Below the pieces are notes generated by a model. That model searched no databases. It worked only from the letters and a program-made list of their open reading frames with translations, and had not been told where the DNA came from. Shown here one piece after another: positions 47,101 to 58,818 of a DNA stretch of 64,000 nt. The position numbers were made by a program, and so were the translations under genes. Numbering within the stretch: the first letter of the stretch is position 1; each line of letters opens with the position of its first letter. Origin of the DNA: Chrysaora quinquecirrha (lineage: Eukaryota > Cnidaria > Scyphozoa > Semaeostomeae > Pelagiidae); the NCBI GenBank assembly GCA_014526335.1, contig JACTAT010000002.1:3268506-3332505 (forward strand). The letters are read 5' to 3'.

Positions 47101-48433
47101 ATGTCTGAAGAAGATCAAACTGATGTAGCTGCTCGCAAGAAGGCAGGCGAGTTTGTCAGAGCAAAAGCTGCTTTTAGGGACTGGGTTGGTGCTGAAGATG
47201 GCAAATACCCAGTAGAGCCTAATCGTTTTCATCTGTACGTTGCCTACAACTGCCCATGGTGTCATAGAGTTATTTTGACGCGTTCCATATTGGGTTTGAA
47301 TGATGCTATTTCTATGGATGTTTGCTTTCCGAGTCGAACAGATGAAGGCCACAAACAAGGTGCAGGGTTTTGGCAATTTTGCCAGAAGGTGCAGACTGGC
47401 CTACCGGGGTCAGGGTGAGTATGGGCGTTGACCTGTTGATCTCAGACGAGGCAATCAAGGAAACTGTTGTTGTGAGATGTGGGCAGGGCGGGTAGGTCAC
47501 TGGCCAGGTGTTGTTGGCTTGCAGCGGATGGACTCACCAGTCCCCAACCTTGTTGTCCATTTATTGAACTGTGGTTTGGGTATGTTTTCCCCTGTGATCA
47601 GGCATACTTGAGCTGGAGGGGATAGGCACCCATAATGTTAGACCTGCAGACTGCCCTGCCCCTTTTGTTTCCCCAACCAAAGCATTATTGTTTGAAAATC
47701 AGTTTTACCATTTCTGGGCTTTTGTTTGTTCTTGTTTTTCCATTATACTGTTATCTTTTGCTTTTCAAAGGTGAAATTTGATCAATGCACTCTTGACACC
47801 ATCAATGGAAAGAAAACAATTGTGGAGATCTACAAAATGGTTGGGGCAGATCTCTCCACATCAAGACCAAGTGTCCCTGTTCTGTTTGACAAGAAGACCA
47901 AAACCATTGTGAACAATGAAAGCTCGGAGATAATTCAGATGTTTGCAACAGCGATTTTTGCCTCTTGCTAAAAATCAAATTAATCTCATTCCAGCGCAGT
48001 TACAAGAAACAATGAATGAGTGCAATGAGTGGATTTATCATCAGGTCAACAATGGAGCTTACAAAGCTGGGTTTTCTTCATCCCAGAAAGTTTATGATGC
48101 AGCATTTGATGCATATTTCAAGGCATTGTATAAACTGGATGGTATGCTTGCAAAAATAAGTTTGTCTGTGGAGACCAAATGACCCTGACAGATATCCGCT
48201 TGTTTCCAACTATCTTCAGACATGATCCAGTGTACTATCTGAGAATGAAATTGAATCATAGGTACATCAAGGAGCTCCCTAATCTATGGCGTTGGCTACG
48301 TGACATGTATGCCTCCCCTGGGGTGAAAGAAGAGTGCCCCTTGGATCAGATGAAGCAAGGGTATTTTGGGAACACTTGGAACAAAGTAATCCCAAAAGGA
48401 CCAGTTGGTTATTTGGAATCTCTGGAAGCCTGA
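47101..48433 (+). CDS. Glutathionyl-hydroquinone reductase (GST Xi type), with frame breaks
   Basis: Exons 47101-47414 (donor AGG then GTGAGT) and 47771-48433 (acceptor TTTTCAAAG). The N-terminus FRDWVG plus RFHLYVAYNCPWCHR carries the CPWC catalytic cysteine of this class. Exon 2 gives KMVGADLSTSRPSVPVLFDK, IVNNESSEIIQMF, then the all-helical C-terminal domain with NNGAYKAGF, LTDIRLFPT, FRHDPVY and LPNLWRWLRDMY. It reduces glutathionyl-hydroquinones to hydroquinones using GSH in the cytosol. As given, the frame breaks four times: near 47382, 47943, 47957 and 48152. Each break is repaired by one more T or A in an existing run. The corrected coding length would be 981 nt (326 residues plus stop), the normal size for the family. 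It is either an assembly under-call or a young pseudogene. Upstream in-frame sequence lacks an ATG, so 47101 was chosen as start. Confidence 0.8.
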
Positions 48434-48779
48434 AATAAGAATTTTTACCAGACAAACTCAATTGTTGATGCACCATAAACAGACCTGTTACTAGGTGGGA
48501 TGTGTTTGGGGTGTGATACATTCCTTAAATACCAACCAGTTTATGTCAGATAGGGATACGGTAAATGGTACAGTACCATTGTTGATAGGGAGAAAGTAGA
48601 AAAAGCCTAGTGGGCAAAAATATGGTTGACACAACCATCCCTGCAAATGTTTAGGGCAAACTTATGTTTACACCCACTCATATTAGATTGCTAGTAACAT
48701 CCTTCACCACAAATGCACATGCACTATTAGAATTGCACTATTGCACCGTTGCACAATTCAAGAAAATTAAGGAAAATAG

Positions 48780-49081
48780 CCAGGGATGCCGGAGCGATGG
48801 TAGGGCAAGGGGTGGGCAGGAACATAAGGGCAATTGAGATAAAAAATTAGCAGGGTTTGGTGGTACTCCCCTAGGAAATAATGTTTTTATACTACAATTT
48901 TTGGCCATGTCTCCACATGTACCATTTAAAATGGCACAATAATGGTGAAACATCGTATCTAACGTTGTCAAAGTCAATTATTGTTTTACATTGAAAAGGC
49001 ACTTTTGCTCCCCTTGCCCCCCTTAAGAAAGGGCAGGAGGGGCACTTGCCCCCCCCGTGCCCCCCTCTCCGGCGTCCCTGG
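48780..49081. mobile_element. hAT-like MITE (CCAGGGATGCCGGAG ends)
   Basis: CCAGGGATGCCGGAG and CTCCGGCGTCCCTGG are inverted ends. GAAAATAG lies on the left and GAAAATAT just inside or after the right end, a possible 8-bp duplication with one mismatch. It lies downstream of the reductase gene. Confidence 0.7.
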
Positions 49082-49282
49082 AAAATATGTTTTCGTAGCT
49101 AAGCAATACTTCCTTGAACTCTGATGTTCAAAAATGATTCATTGCTAATTTTTTAACAAGTCTTTTTCATAACAAATCACGTTTTAGTAAGACAATAACA
49201 CTGTTAATAAAGACAAAAAAACGGAAGATAAAGATTAGAATCAGCTAAATGTAGTTCAGTCTTCAGGGTTTATGTTGTCTTC

Positions 49283-52200
49283 TCATTTGTTGATGATGGA
49301 TTCCAGTGGCAACTGTTTGATTCCTATGAGATAAAAGAAAACACAGTCAATAGTCTGCAGCAAAGGTAAATGCATAAAACTATGGTATCTGATTATGTAT
49401 GAATATTTTCTTTTATATATTTATGTTTTGCAAAACGTTATCGCGGAGCTGGTTTGTTTCTCTTTGCAGTGTGGTTTCAAAGGAATAAAGTACGAGCGTG
49501 TTCTGAGAAAAAGTGAGGAAATAGCGCACGCTTGCTGGATTTTAAGGGTTGGTAAGTGGTATTTCTGCTGATTCCTCATTCCTGTCAAATTTTTCCGTGG
49601 TTATAATTGAGGGTGGTAAAGGGTATTTTGGGAAACGTGATTGACCATATTTTCTAACCGGGAAACGTGAAACGCCGTATCTTTTTAATGTGAATCGTGA
49701 ATGGTAAATATTTTTGTCCCCGTGATTCGTGATCCTGACACCCCTTTACCACTCTCTTAATTGTGTAAATTGTTAATACTGGAGAAACGATTCAGATAGC
49801 TGATTTTTCCTTTTAGTTTTCCCTTAAAGCTGATCGAGACTCCTGAGAGATAGTTTGAGAGACTACCCTTACAGCAAAACACAGCAAACTCACTTACCAC
49901 TGTTAACTTGAATGATATCGCACGATTTTGTCTTTCTGTTGTAAACCGTTCCAGTTTTGCAAAGTTTGCAATTGCCAGTTTTGAAATCGATAACAAATGG
50001 CTCATAACATTCAGAACATTTCTTTCGGCTTACACAGCTCTTGCAGAATGGTGTTCCACAGGCTTGAGAAAAAGAAACAAAGTTAAAAATTGCTGGTTAC
50101 TGGAGAGTCAGGAAAAATGTGTTAATTTTGGGTTATTTCACTTCTTGATTACGACGAACGTGATACGAAGAGAATACGGAATCAAGTAAAGACCAAGGAA
50201 ATTACTCACTGTACCCTAGTCAAATGACTGATAAGCGAAATTCAGAGTTTTCTAAGCTAGGCATAATGCAAAAGGAATACCATGGCGATAAAGCACCTAA
50301 AGGCTTCGCTCTATACGATACTGGGATCATCCTGCGTTCGAAAGAAAATTACCGGTTTTTACTGCTAGAAAGAGTTCTTTTTCATACTTCAACAAGCACA
50401 ACCACAGTATCGTTTTTGAAGGCAGAATGAGTGTAGAAAGCTAAGGAATCGTTTCTTCTGTAGAAAGCCAAGTCCCTAACTTTCGCTCACATTGAATTGA
50501 ATTGATGCTGTTGTTGTCCGCTTCAGTTAGTTTGAGCGTCCAGCAATTCAATTCAATAGCGATAACTACGATTCAGGTAATAAGTCTAGGGCTAGAGATT
50601 GCAACTGGACATCGTGTGAATTAATGATATCGACCTAAACATCTGTTATCTATCCAGTAAAGTGTGATAATCTGTGATACAGTCCGGTAGTCTAAGAATT
50701 AAGCTTATGTCTTACCAAGGCAAGCGCTGATGTTGGTTCCAGGTTTTACTCCTTTGTAGAATCCATTCGGACAAGAAAAGACACATTCATCTTTGAAGTC
50801 ATTGCGTTTCAGTAAATATCCATCCTTGCACTGAAAGCAACCTACATGGTGACTGTGTATTTCGAAGTTTGTGCATTTCGCGCAGTTCGTGATGGTGCAT
50901 TCTTGAAAAGATGAACAATAATAAATTAGCTGGTGCAGTTTAAAAAACATTGACAACACAGTGTCCACGTTTGATTTCCAACAACATTAAAACGATGGAA
51001 TTGTAGAACTTTATGATACGTAGAATGAGCCGTGAATTGTTTCAATGTTAACAGATCAGCTGCACAAACGAGACAGGAGAAACGTTTTTGGGTAAAAGCT
51101 GTAGGGTAACAAAACAAACAGCTTAAGAGTGTTTAAGAAGAAAACATGTTTTGACGCAATTTCAGCAAGTTGCATCTATCTTGACCAGAAAGCAATCGAA
51201 ACTGTGTTGATAATATTGTTTATTATATTTGCATCAAAAAGAAAGTACCAGTGCTGTAGAATGGATATTTTGGAAATAGACATACCTGGTTCAGGGTCTT
51301 TCTTGCATGATGCAGTGCCATTCTGTGTGACGAGTGAGAATCCTTTTGGACAATTTGTGACACATCTCATTGTCCCATTCAGGCTGTCTTGAACTGAGTA
51401 ATACCCTGGCTTACAGACTTCGCATTCGAAAGGGTTGTCACTGCAAACGGCGCATCTTGCTTCCAAACAAACTGGAATGTGAAAAGGAGAGTTTATTAAG
51501 CATGATTCATGCACTAGCTGTATCAGATAAAGTATTGACTTTACTAGCGCAACAGCGTAACCATCAAACGTTCAGCTAAGCAATATTACTGCATTAAACC
51601 TCTCATCTTTGCTAAGTGGACAATATTGGTAATTGCTATCATTTGAGGGAAGTTACTTGTGTCATATGTGACAGGAAACCCCAAGAAAATTGAAGTGCAA
51701 CATATATAAGACGTTTATTTGGCCTGTGCTGTTGGATGGAGCAGAATGTTGTTTAAAGTTGGAAAGAAAGAAGTGAATGCAGCGAGGAAGACGAATGAGA
51801 GTGCTGAGTTGGATCCTACATGTATCCCTCAGAGACAAGCTAAGGATTAGAAAAGAAGATATTTCCACAAGTTGTGGCGACACAAACATTGTAGAAAAAA
51901 TACAAAAGGCTAGACTAAGGAAGTATGGCCATGTGATGAGAAGAGAAGGGGAGGGACCACGTGAACTAGCATCGGATCTCGTAGTCAAGGTAAACAAAGA
52001 CAGAACAAAACTGAGAGTGTGGTACTGCATCAAAAGAGACCTGGATGAAAACACTTAAATGAAGGGATTTGGTTGGCACAGACAGGTGGAAGAGAGCAAT
52101 CAACGCAGCTGACTAAGACAATGAAAAAGTTGAAGAAGAATGTTATTACTACGTTTTACTACAGCCGGGTCCATTCCAAAGACATTAATACAATTCTTAC

Positions 52201-55200
52201 GTGTGCAGTCTTTTCTTCCGGTGTAGTATCCGTCTGGGCACTTCTTCACGCAACTCGAGCCAGCCGAGGCAATGAGCAATCTATAGTAGCCATTTTTACA
52301 TTGCAAGCAACTGCGGTCTTCACATCCTTCGGGGGTAACTACGACAGATTGAAATGTCATGTAGTGCTACAGCTCACTAACAAGCACAAGCAAAATACTT
52401 TTTCGTAATACTAGTTGACTCTCGTGGTTACTTTAAAACTGAGCACTTGGGCCACTGGAATAACAAGGGCTAGTGACCTAAAGGACATTAACAAGCTTTC
52501 TGTTCGTTGCTACTGTTTAAAGGACAATAGGCCGTGTTCTGATCAGGCAGACGTGTCCTTGTCTTTGTGCAGGCTAAAAGCTTGCCTAAAAACAAGCTTC
52601 TTAGATTCACAGATACCTGGATGTGCATCTATCCATAGTGACCTATCCGTCTCAAGGATAACTGTATGTCGATGGCATTGCCTTTTAGACGATTTAATCG
52701 ATTTAATCGAAGACAGAGTTCGTGATCAATTATTACATAGCTTACCCTCTTTCGTTGGTTCTGTGCCAATCTTTTCACAAATACGCATCACTCTCGCATA
52801 GTCAAATATCTTTCTGTAGCCAGAAGGACATCGGTAAACACATTGTGTTGATGTTCCATTAGCTGTCTTTTCGACGAACAATGCTTTAAACCTCTGACAT
52901 TTGTCGCACAAGTCCAAGGAAGAGCTGCATTCAAGGCAGTTATCGACTTTGCAAGCTAAAAGTAAACATAAAGGCCTGGCTTAAGTACAATGACCCTTAC
53001 TTTTTATAAGACGGAAGGTGACGATTAAAGCGCCAGGCCAGTCACTCTAGAATCTCAGATAATCTAACGAGACCCCGCGATCGTGGCTACGATGCTACTG
53101 TTATTGGGGCTGACACCGACCTCACTGAGCTCCTAATAATGCAGCGAGCTATAGATGGATTAGCCCACGACGCCATACAGCACCGGGAGGTTTGACTTGG
53201 CAACAAGTGCCAATCATAGATTTGTGCCAATGTAAAGGCATCCTGTTATTAGCCGAGTCACCTGAAGATCCCAAGATGAAGGGAAAGAAATACTTTGAAA
53301 TCAAAGCTTCATTGGGTCATTGGAAATCCTTGTAGTTCAGACAGTTCAGAGTCGAAGGCTAAGTTGGCACCTGGCTAATATAATTGCTGTGGCGAATTTA
53401 GAAACTGCTACTACGTATGCTAAAACGTCGAAAACATTGAAATTCATTGGCACTTGAAACACTTTTAAAGATTTGGCGTGACTTGGGAATGACTTGGGTA
53501 TTAAATCTGATAATACAGCAAAAACAAAGAAGATATATTTCCACATTTCTACCACAAGGAAAAGAATTATACAAAATGTTACAGTATGTTAAAGAAATCT
53601 TTATCCTCCTGAGATGACTTACGAACGCATGCATTCTTCTCAGTGTCTTCATGGTATCCAGTTGGACAAGATGAGCGACATGATTGGAAATAAACACTCC
53701 TGCTGTAATAGAAGTACCCATCCACACATTCAGTGCAGTTCGCATACTTGCAGCCTGATGGAATTCCTTGAAAAAAACAATCACACATCTCAAAGATTTG
53801 TAGTTCGCACGGTATAAGCCAATATGTCTTAGAACAAAAACAGTGGCATTTTTTATGCTCCAAAATGGGTTTGTAGGGCACTGTGCTGGAATTTTAAATT
53901 TTCTCTAGATTAAGGAAGTTTCCATGTGATTTGGTTCTTTGGATGAATTTTAAGACCTGCTTGCAAAGCACTTTTTCGAATTGATTCAGCGATAACTTCT
54001 AAGGCTCAAAGGGAGCAAAGCTACATCTTTCTTAATGTGAAGGGTATTGGTGCATGAGGACTATTCATAGACAAGGAATGGCTGTTTCAGGCCAAACGTT
54101 CAAAGATCGCTTGATAAACAGATTTCAAATTTTTTACAATGTTTGATCGTCTGGCCGGAGCGTAATATTGCTTTACGCTCTCATGTATATTTGAAAAGTC
54201 CAGGCGAGCAAAAATGCGTGGATAAAGATGCTTATATTATTCTCGAAAAAAGACAATTTACTTCTGCAACTTCCTTTGACTGGTCCATATCCATTGGGAC
54301 ATTTTGCGACGCATTTATTTCTGTAAGATCTATCGTTCATTTTGTAGTATCCTTTGGCACATCTGTAGCAGAAATAATCCAAGCAACCTTCCTTGTTGAA
54401 GAAGAAGAAACAGAAGAAGATGAAGAAGAAGCAGAAGAAGATGAAGAAGAAGAAGAAGTAGAAGATGAAGAAGAAGAATCAGAAGAAGACGAAGCAGAAG
54501 GAGAAGAAGGAGGAGAAGAAAAAGCAAAAGAAGTAGAAGAGGAAGAAGAAGAAAAAGAAACAGAAGAAGAATCAGAAGAAGAAGAATCAGAAGAAGCAGA
54601 AGAAGATGAAGGAGCAGAAGAAGAAGATGAAACAGAAGGAGAAGAAAGGAAGGAAGAAAAGATCAGAAGAAGTAGAAGAGGAAGAAGAAGATGAAAATGA
54701 AGCAGAAGAAGAAGAAGAAGAAGAAGAAGAAGAAACAGAAGGAGAAGTAGAGGAAAAACAAGAAGGAACGAAAGAACAGCAGAAGAAGAAGAAGAAGAAG
54801 CAGAAGAAGTAGCAGAAGAAGATGAAGAAGAAGATGAAGAAGCGGAAAAGCAAATGAAAAGAAAGAAGGATAAAGAAAAGAAAGAGGAAGAAAAAGAAGA
54901 AGATGATGAAGAAGATGAAGACGAATTAACATCCGAATAATCACAAGAAGGCGTTGAGATGGAGCGTTGGTATATAGGCAAAAGACAGCTTACGATCACA
55001 TGTATTTTTTTTCCTGTTCTTTTCATATCCAATTGGACAACGTGTTCTGCATTTCGTCCTCTCGCTTCTTGCGCTGATCAGCTAACGTGTCCTCTCAAGC
55101 TCACTTGGCGGCGAGACCGCTCTTAGATTGAAGAAGCAAATTTTAACATAAAGGGCAAGTTATTTTGAAACGAAGGTAAATGGCATTACCGAGACATTTT

Positions 55201-57302
55201 CCATTCTTTTCTTCAAATGTTCCAGGGCATTTTCTCACGCATCTACTTCTGAAATAGCTTGGTTTTAATTCCAGATATCCAGGTAAGCAGCGTCTGCAGC
55301 TTCGTTCAGCGCATCCATCTGGAAGTTCTGGTTACAAAAATCAATCCATATACATATACACGTTTTTAAATAACAAATTGGTTTATAAGAAAGTAGTGCT
55401 CAACATCTTAACAACTTCAGAAAGTTCAACACTGGATTCTTGAAACTTAAAAGGACGTTCTGTTTCATATTTTCTTAATGTTCTGTTTGTTATTTTTGCT
55501 CCTCTGTATGTTATTTTCAGTCGCCATCACGTGTCCAACAATAGCGAAATAAAGGCTACAACGCTTTGTACGTACGTACTAGAAAGTGCATTCAGATCAG
55601 ACAACAAGAGAAGGGGAGGGGTGGTCCCAGGGGGCCTATAAGTGAGATGGGGAGACAGAGCATCAGGAGCGCCAGAAGCACGGGGGCAGCTGCCCCCCTG
55701 CCCTCGGAAAAATGGTCAAATTCTTTTATTTTCCTATTGTTTTGCCCCAAAATTGTTGCTTCTGCCCCTGCCGCCCTGCATTGCTTCCGGCGCCCTTGGC
55801 AATTATATAGGGGTAGGGGGATTGATGAGCATGAGCCGGATGAATGGAACGTGCAAATCGCTAATCAAGGTTGTAGGGCACAGGGCCGCCAGAGTGATGG
55901 GGAAAGGGTGATATTCAAACAATCATCTGCATCTCTACATCTTCAGGGGTCAGACATGATCCTATCGAATTAGACCCCATGAAACGTGAAAAAGTAGGGC
56001 TAACATAAAGGTGAAGGATAATGATCATTTCTCTCTGGTACTGCCGGATTGTCACGACAAGATAAAACTGGCTCTCGAGCTTAGACAACGAAAAAGATAC
56101 TGAATGCAAGAGGGGGGCTTTGGGGGTATCAAAACCCGAATACCCGGAAGAAATTGGGAAAAACCCGAAAACCCGGATGATTTTAGTTTCAACGACTGTT
56201 TTAAGAATTTTGCACATTGATATCCTTTGTGAGGTTTAAAACCCGAAAACTCGCACATTTTACTACAATACCCGAAACCCGAGCTAAAAACCCGTTGCCC
56301 GTTAAATACACTTCACCCGAAAAACCCGAGGTGAAACCAGCCAAACCCGCAAGGCCGCAAGGCCGCAACCCGTGAAATCCCAAAGCCCCCCACAATGCAA
56401 CGTTTCTTCAAATCTCTGACTCGTCAAAGATCTGTGTTGATTATTGCTCAAATTAACTCAGTTAAAAAACAAAATTGTTTAACTTACTTTTGCAGTAGTG
56501 ACCATACTTCCAGGAATATTTCTCTTCATACCCAGGCTCACAGTTACGTACGCATCTGGTCACATGACCACGTTCGTCAACAACCGACTTTCCGTGCTTA
56601 ATACGGCAGTTTACGTCTAGAAATTAGATTTAGCAAAGCTATTCAAAATTGCGTTAAACTTTAATATTTGAAGTAGTATTTCAAACTACACTCTTTTTTT
56701 TATAAGAACCAGGAAATTTCGATTAAGACTGGCTGTTCTTAAATTTTTGCCGTTTTTGAGCCTGAAATGTTCTTATTCTGTTCTTAATTCCTTGGTTACT
56801 TAGATACTGTATCTATATTTTCAATGAATTTCTAGGGTGGTAGGGTGAAAATGAATTATTCTTGTCTATTTCTTTGTTTGCTTGCTTTTTACGTTCAATC
56901 TGACTGTCTTACTTACATATTTAGCTGATATTCTTGGGGCTTTTGAAAAGGTGTTCTTAATTTGTTCTTAAAATCTGGGCAAAATCCAGGCTCGTGTTCT
57001 TATAAAATTTTTCTTGTAAAAAATGTATATGAATGTATATGAATAGAGTGTATATGAATATGAATAGAGTTTTTATGCGACAAATGGGGTTGCCAATTGA
57101 GAAACGGAAGAATATGATGAAAACTAACTAAAAATCATTAGCTACAACATTACAAAAATTGAAAACATGAAAATAGAAGAAGCTACAGCTACCCACTTTG
57201 AAACTTTCGACGAACCCAAAAGCCAAATTTGCCCCATCCAGCATGAGAATTCGCACTTGCGAATAGAGCAGCTAAAAGAGCGCTCAAAATGACGAGCTTC
57301 AT
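49283..57302 (-). CDS. Secreted cysteine-rich repeat protein (furin/growth-factor-receptor-like repeats)
   Basis: Exons read on minus: 57302-57193 (signal peptide MKLVILSALLAALFASANSH), 56616-56488, 55327-55190, about 55083-54994, 54387-54262, 53766-53623, 52955-52746, 52326-52201, 51471-51286, 50901-50716, 50062-49898 and 49323-49283 (ending LESIINK then stop). The well-defined internal exons start and end in phase 1. Most encode one repeat of the form C-x-x-C-x-x-GYY, about 15 residues, then C-x-x-x-CPxGY...C (for example CKNGYYR with CVKKCPDGYY, and CFQCKDGYLL with CVFSCPNGFY). No membrane helix is seen, so it is probably extracellular, about 500 residues. Exon 1 ends in phase 2 and the 54994 exon lacks the first half of a repeat and the right phase, so the 5' part is uncertain. 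Function is unknown; I only recognise the repeat type. Confidence 0.75.
50525..50592. repeat. Dispersed repeat (GTCCAGCAATTCAATTC family)
   Basis: TGAGCGTCCAGCAATTCAAT, then AGCGATAACTACG and CAGGTAATAAGTCTA, as at 11325-11390. Confidence 0.6.
51720..52115 (+). mobile_element. LINE reverse transcriptase C-terminal fragment
   Basis: An open frame at 51777-52058 contains WILHVSLRDKLRIRKEDI and ARLRKYGHVMRREG, which match the segment after the RT thumb of RTE/CR1-type and related non-LTR elements. It lies antisense in an intron of the cysteine-rich gene, between its exons at 52201 and 51471. Only a short piece remains. Confidence 0.65.
53011..53178 (-). mobile_element. tRNA-derived SINE, aged copy 5
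   Basis: GAAGGTGACGATTAAAGCGCCAG... through GGATTAGCCCACGACGCC is a diverged copy of the SINE at 3082 and 24779. Confidence 0.6.
54085..54165. mobile_element. AAACGATC-AACATTG family, short copy
   Basis: AGGCCAAACGTTCAAAGATCG at the left and ACAATGTTTGATCGTCTGGC at the right form an imperfect inverted repeat like that at 25516. Confidence 0.55.
54395..54935. repeat. (GAA)n-rich purine tract
   Basis: About 540 bp of GAAGAA with GCA, GAT and GGA variants. On the strand of the host gene it is a continuous pyrimidine tract ending at the 3' splice site of the exon at 54387-54262. The Glu-rich and Ser/Leu-rich open frames are artefacts. Confidence 0.95.
55664..55799. mobile_element. hAT-like MITE, second copy of the 17095 element
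   Basis: AGCGCCAGAAGCACGGGGGC at the left and TGCTTCCGGCGCCCTTG at the right. The interior matches 17095-17232 almost base for base (CCTCGGAAAAATGG, TTATTTTCCTATTGTTTTG). Confidence 0.75.
56109..56391. mobile_element. TIR element rich in AAACCCG words
   Basis: GGGGGGCTTTGGG at the left mirrors CCCAAAGCCCCCC at the right, flanked by ATGCAA on both sides (6-bp candidate duplication). AAACCCGA and related words repeat about a dozen times inside. Confidence 0.7.
56689..57027. mobile_element. MITE, CACG-TTTTTTTATAAG family, copy 6 (word TGTTCTTA)
   Basis: The left end CACTCTTTTTTTTATAAGAAC is clear; the right end (GTTCTTATAAAATTTTTCTTG) is diverged. TGTTCTTA occurs about five times inside. It lies in the first intron of the cysteine-rich gene. 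Confidence 0.65.
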
Positions 57303-57594
57303 GTCTCTTGAATATTATTCCTGGCCAGAAATCTTCCAACTTATAAAACTTTGTCTAGTTTAGAAGAACACCGTTCCCAGTATTTATTTTTATGACACAA
57401 TAATAGTATCATGTCATGTGAGTCACCGACTGCGTCAAAAATTTAATTCCTGCTTCCGACCTGCAAATATTATTCCATTGTTCAAAGTGATTTCTGATCC
57501 TATTTCATGCGGCGAAGCCTTTGGCTTGCTGAGCCGAGGTTCGTTTTTGCGTAACTTGCTTGAGCTTGCTTCACACCTGACATACACGCATTTT

Positions 57595-58296
57595 TTTATA
57601 AGGAATTGCTTAAGGAAGGTAGTACTCGTGCTGGGAAAAACTTAAGGAATTTCTAGTACCGGACCGGAGACTACTAAGGAATTCTGACTTTTTCTTTAAC
57701 TTAGCATTTCGATTAAAAAAAACTTATCGCCAATGGTTGTAAATCAGTATTCATTTCTACTCGTCTTCTGAAACCTTTATGACCTACACGTTTTTTTTAT
57801 ATAAGAACACTGAAATTGAAGAAAGCCATGCAATGTTCTTAATTTTTCCGATTTGAAGGCTCAAAATGTTTTTAACATGTTCTAATTTTCTTGCTTTTTG
57901 AAAAACTGTTGTTCTTCAAATTAATTGCTATGAAAAGGGACGCACATGTGAAAATGTCACATATATTCACAATGATTGATAGTTCACCTGTTTTTTAGAG
58001 TTGAGAACAGGACAGCACAACTAAAAAGTAACTTCTAATTTGTTTCTAGCTTCACAAAGCCTTGTAATGTTCTTAGCATGTTCTTAACTTTTCAGCCTCT
58101 AAAGCCTTATGTTCATATACTTTGTTCTTATATAAAAAAAACGTGTATATTTCCTTGACCATTGGTTGTTTTTAAGAATCACAAATCAAGAAGTTAAGGA
58201 ATTGCTAAGGAATATTGAGTACTCAATTTTCACCATCAGTTAAGGAATTTTCATTACTGACCCTGAGCCGAACTTCCTTATAAAAAAGAATGCGTG
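57595..58296. mobile_element. MITE, CACG-TTTTTTTATAAG family, copy 7 (word TAAGGAAT), interrupted
   Basis: The left end CACGCATTTTTTTATAAGGA and right end TCCTTATAAAAAAGAATGCGTG are TA-flanked. Sequence matches copy 1 at 1204-1586 except that a second MITE (57787-58145) is inserted. Confidence 0.88.
57787..58145. mobile_element. MITE, CACG-TTTTTTTATAAG family, copy 8 (word TGTTCTTA), nested
   Basis: A perfect 22-bp terminal inverted repeat starts CACGTTTTTTTTATATAAGA. It is inserted into copy 7 at the site that reads GACCTATATTTCC in copy 1, creating TA on both sides. AATGTTCTTA words repeat inside. Confidence 0.93.
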
Positions 58297-58354
58297 TATC
58301 TACTTCAAGTTAATTCTTGTTGTATCTGTTGCATGTTAATTTTTGTCGCATTAC

Positions 58355-58440
58355 AGTACTGTTGTGGTATTTTTGCGTACTGTGGTGGTATTTTTTTGGT
58401 ACAAAATCCACCACAGTACGCAAAAAATACCACCACATCA
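58355..58440. repeat. Hairpin of the CACCACAGTACGCAAAA family
   Basis: TTTTTGCGTACTGTGGTGGT faces ACCACAGTACGCAAAAAATA across a 25-bp spacer. It is related to the foldback elements at 36073 and 46338 and lies upstream of SMARCC. Confidence 0.7.
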
Positions 58441-58818
58441 AACAAACAGATCGTGTCACTCTCCGACGTTTCGGTTGGTTTGAGTTAATTTTTGTGGCTT
58501 GGTTTTGAGTATTATAACGATGGTTTTGCACTGAGTTGATAGCCCAATGCTGGTTACCGCCCCGTTACCGCTAATGATCAGTGGTTAACGCGTGTAACCT
58601 GGGGTGAACAAGAAAGGAAACCAAAGAAACCCTTGAAAAAGCTGCTGTTGCTCATCAATTGTCTTTGTCACGTCTTTGTGGAGAAAAAGCAAAGCTAGAC
58701 CCAGTCCTTTTACAGCAACAAGAATATGGCGCTTTGAAAATAGTGAAAAGTGCACGCTTTTGTTGTTCAGTTGGCCCTTTCAACAATAAGTTTCGTGGCA
58801 CTGTAGAGACAAATTAGC

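Noticed and set aside
52415..52801. 128-codon frame on plus
   Set aside because: Partly antisense to a clear cysteine-repeat exon; no motif of its own.
54143..55032. Long Glu-rich and Ser/Leu-rich open frames on both strands
   Set aside because: They are created by the GAA repeat; the same span holds a real cysteine-repeat exon on minus.
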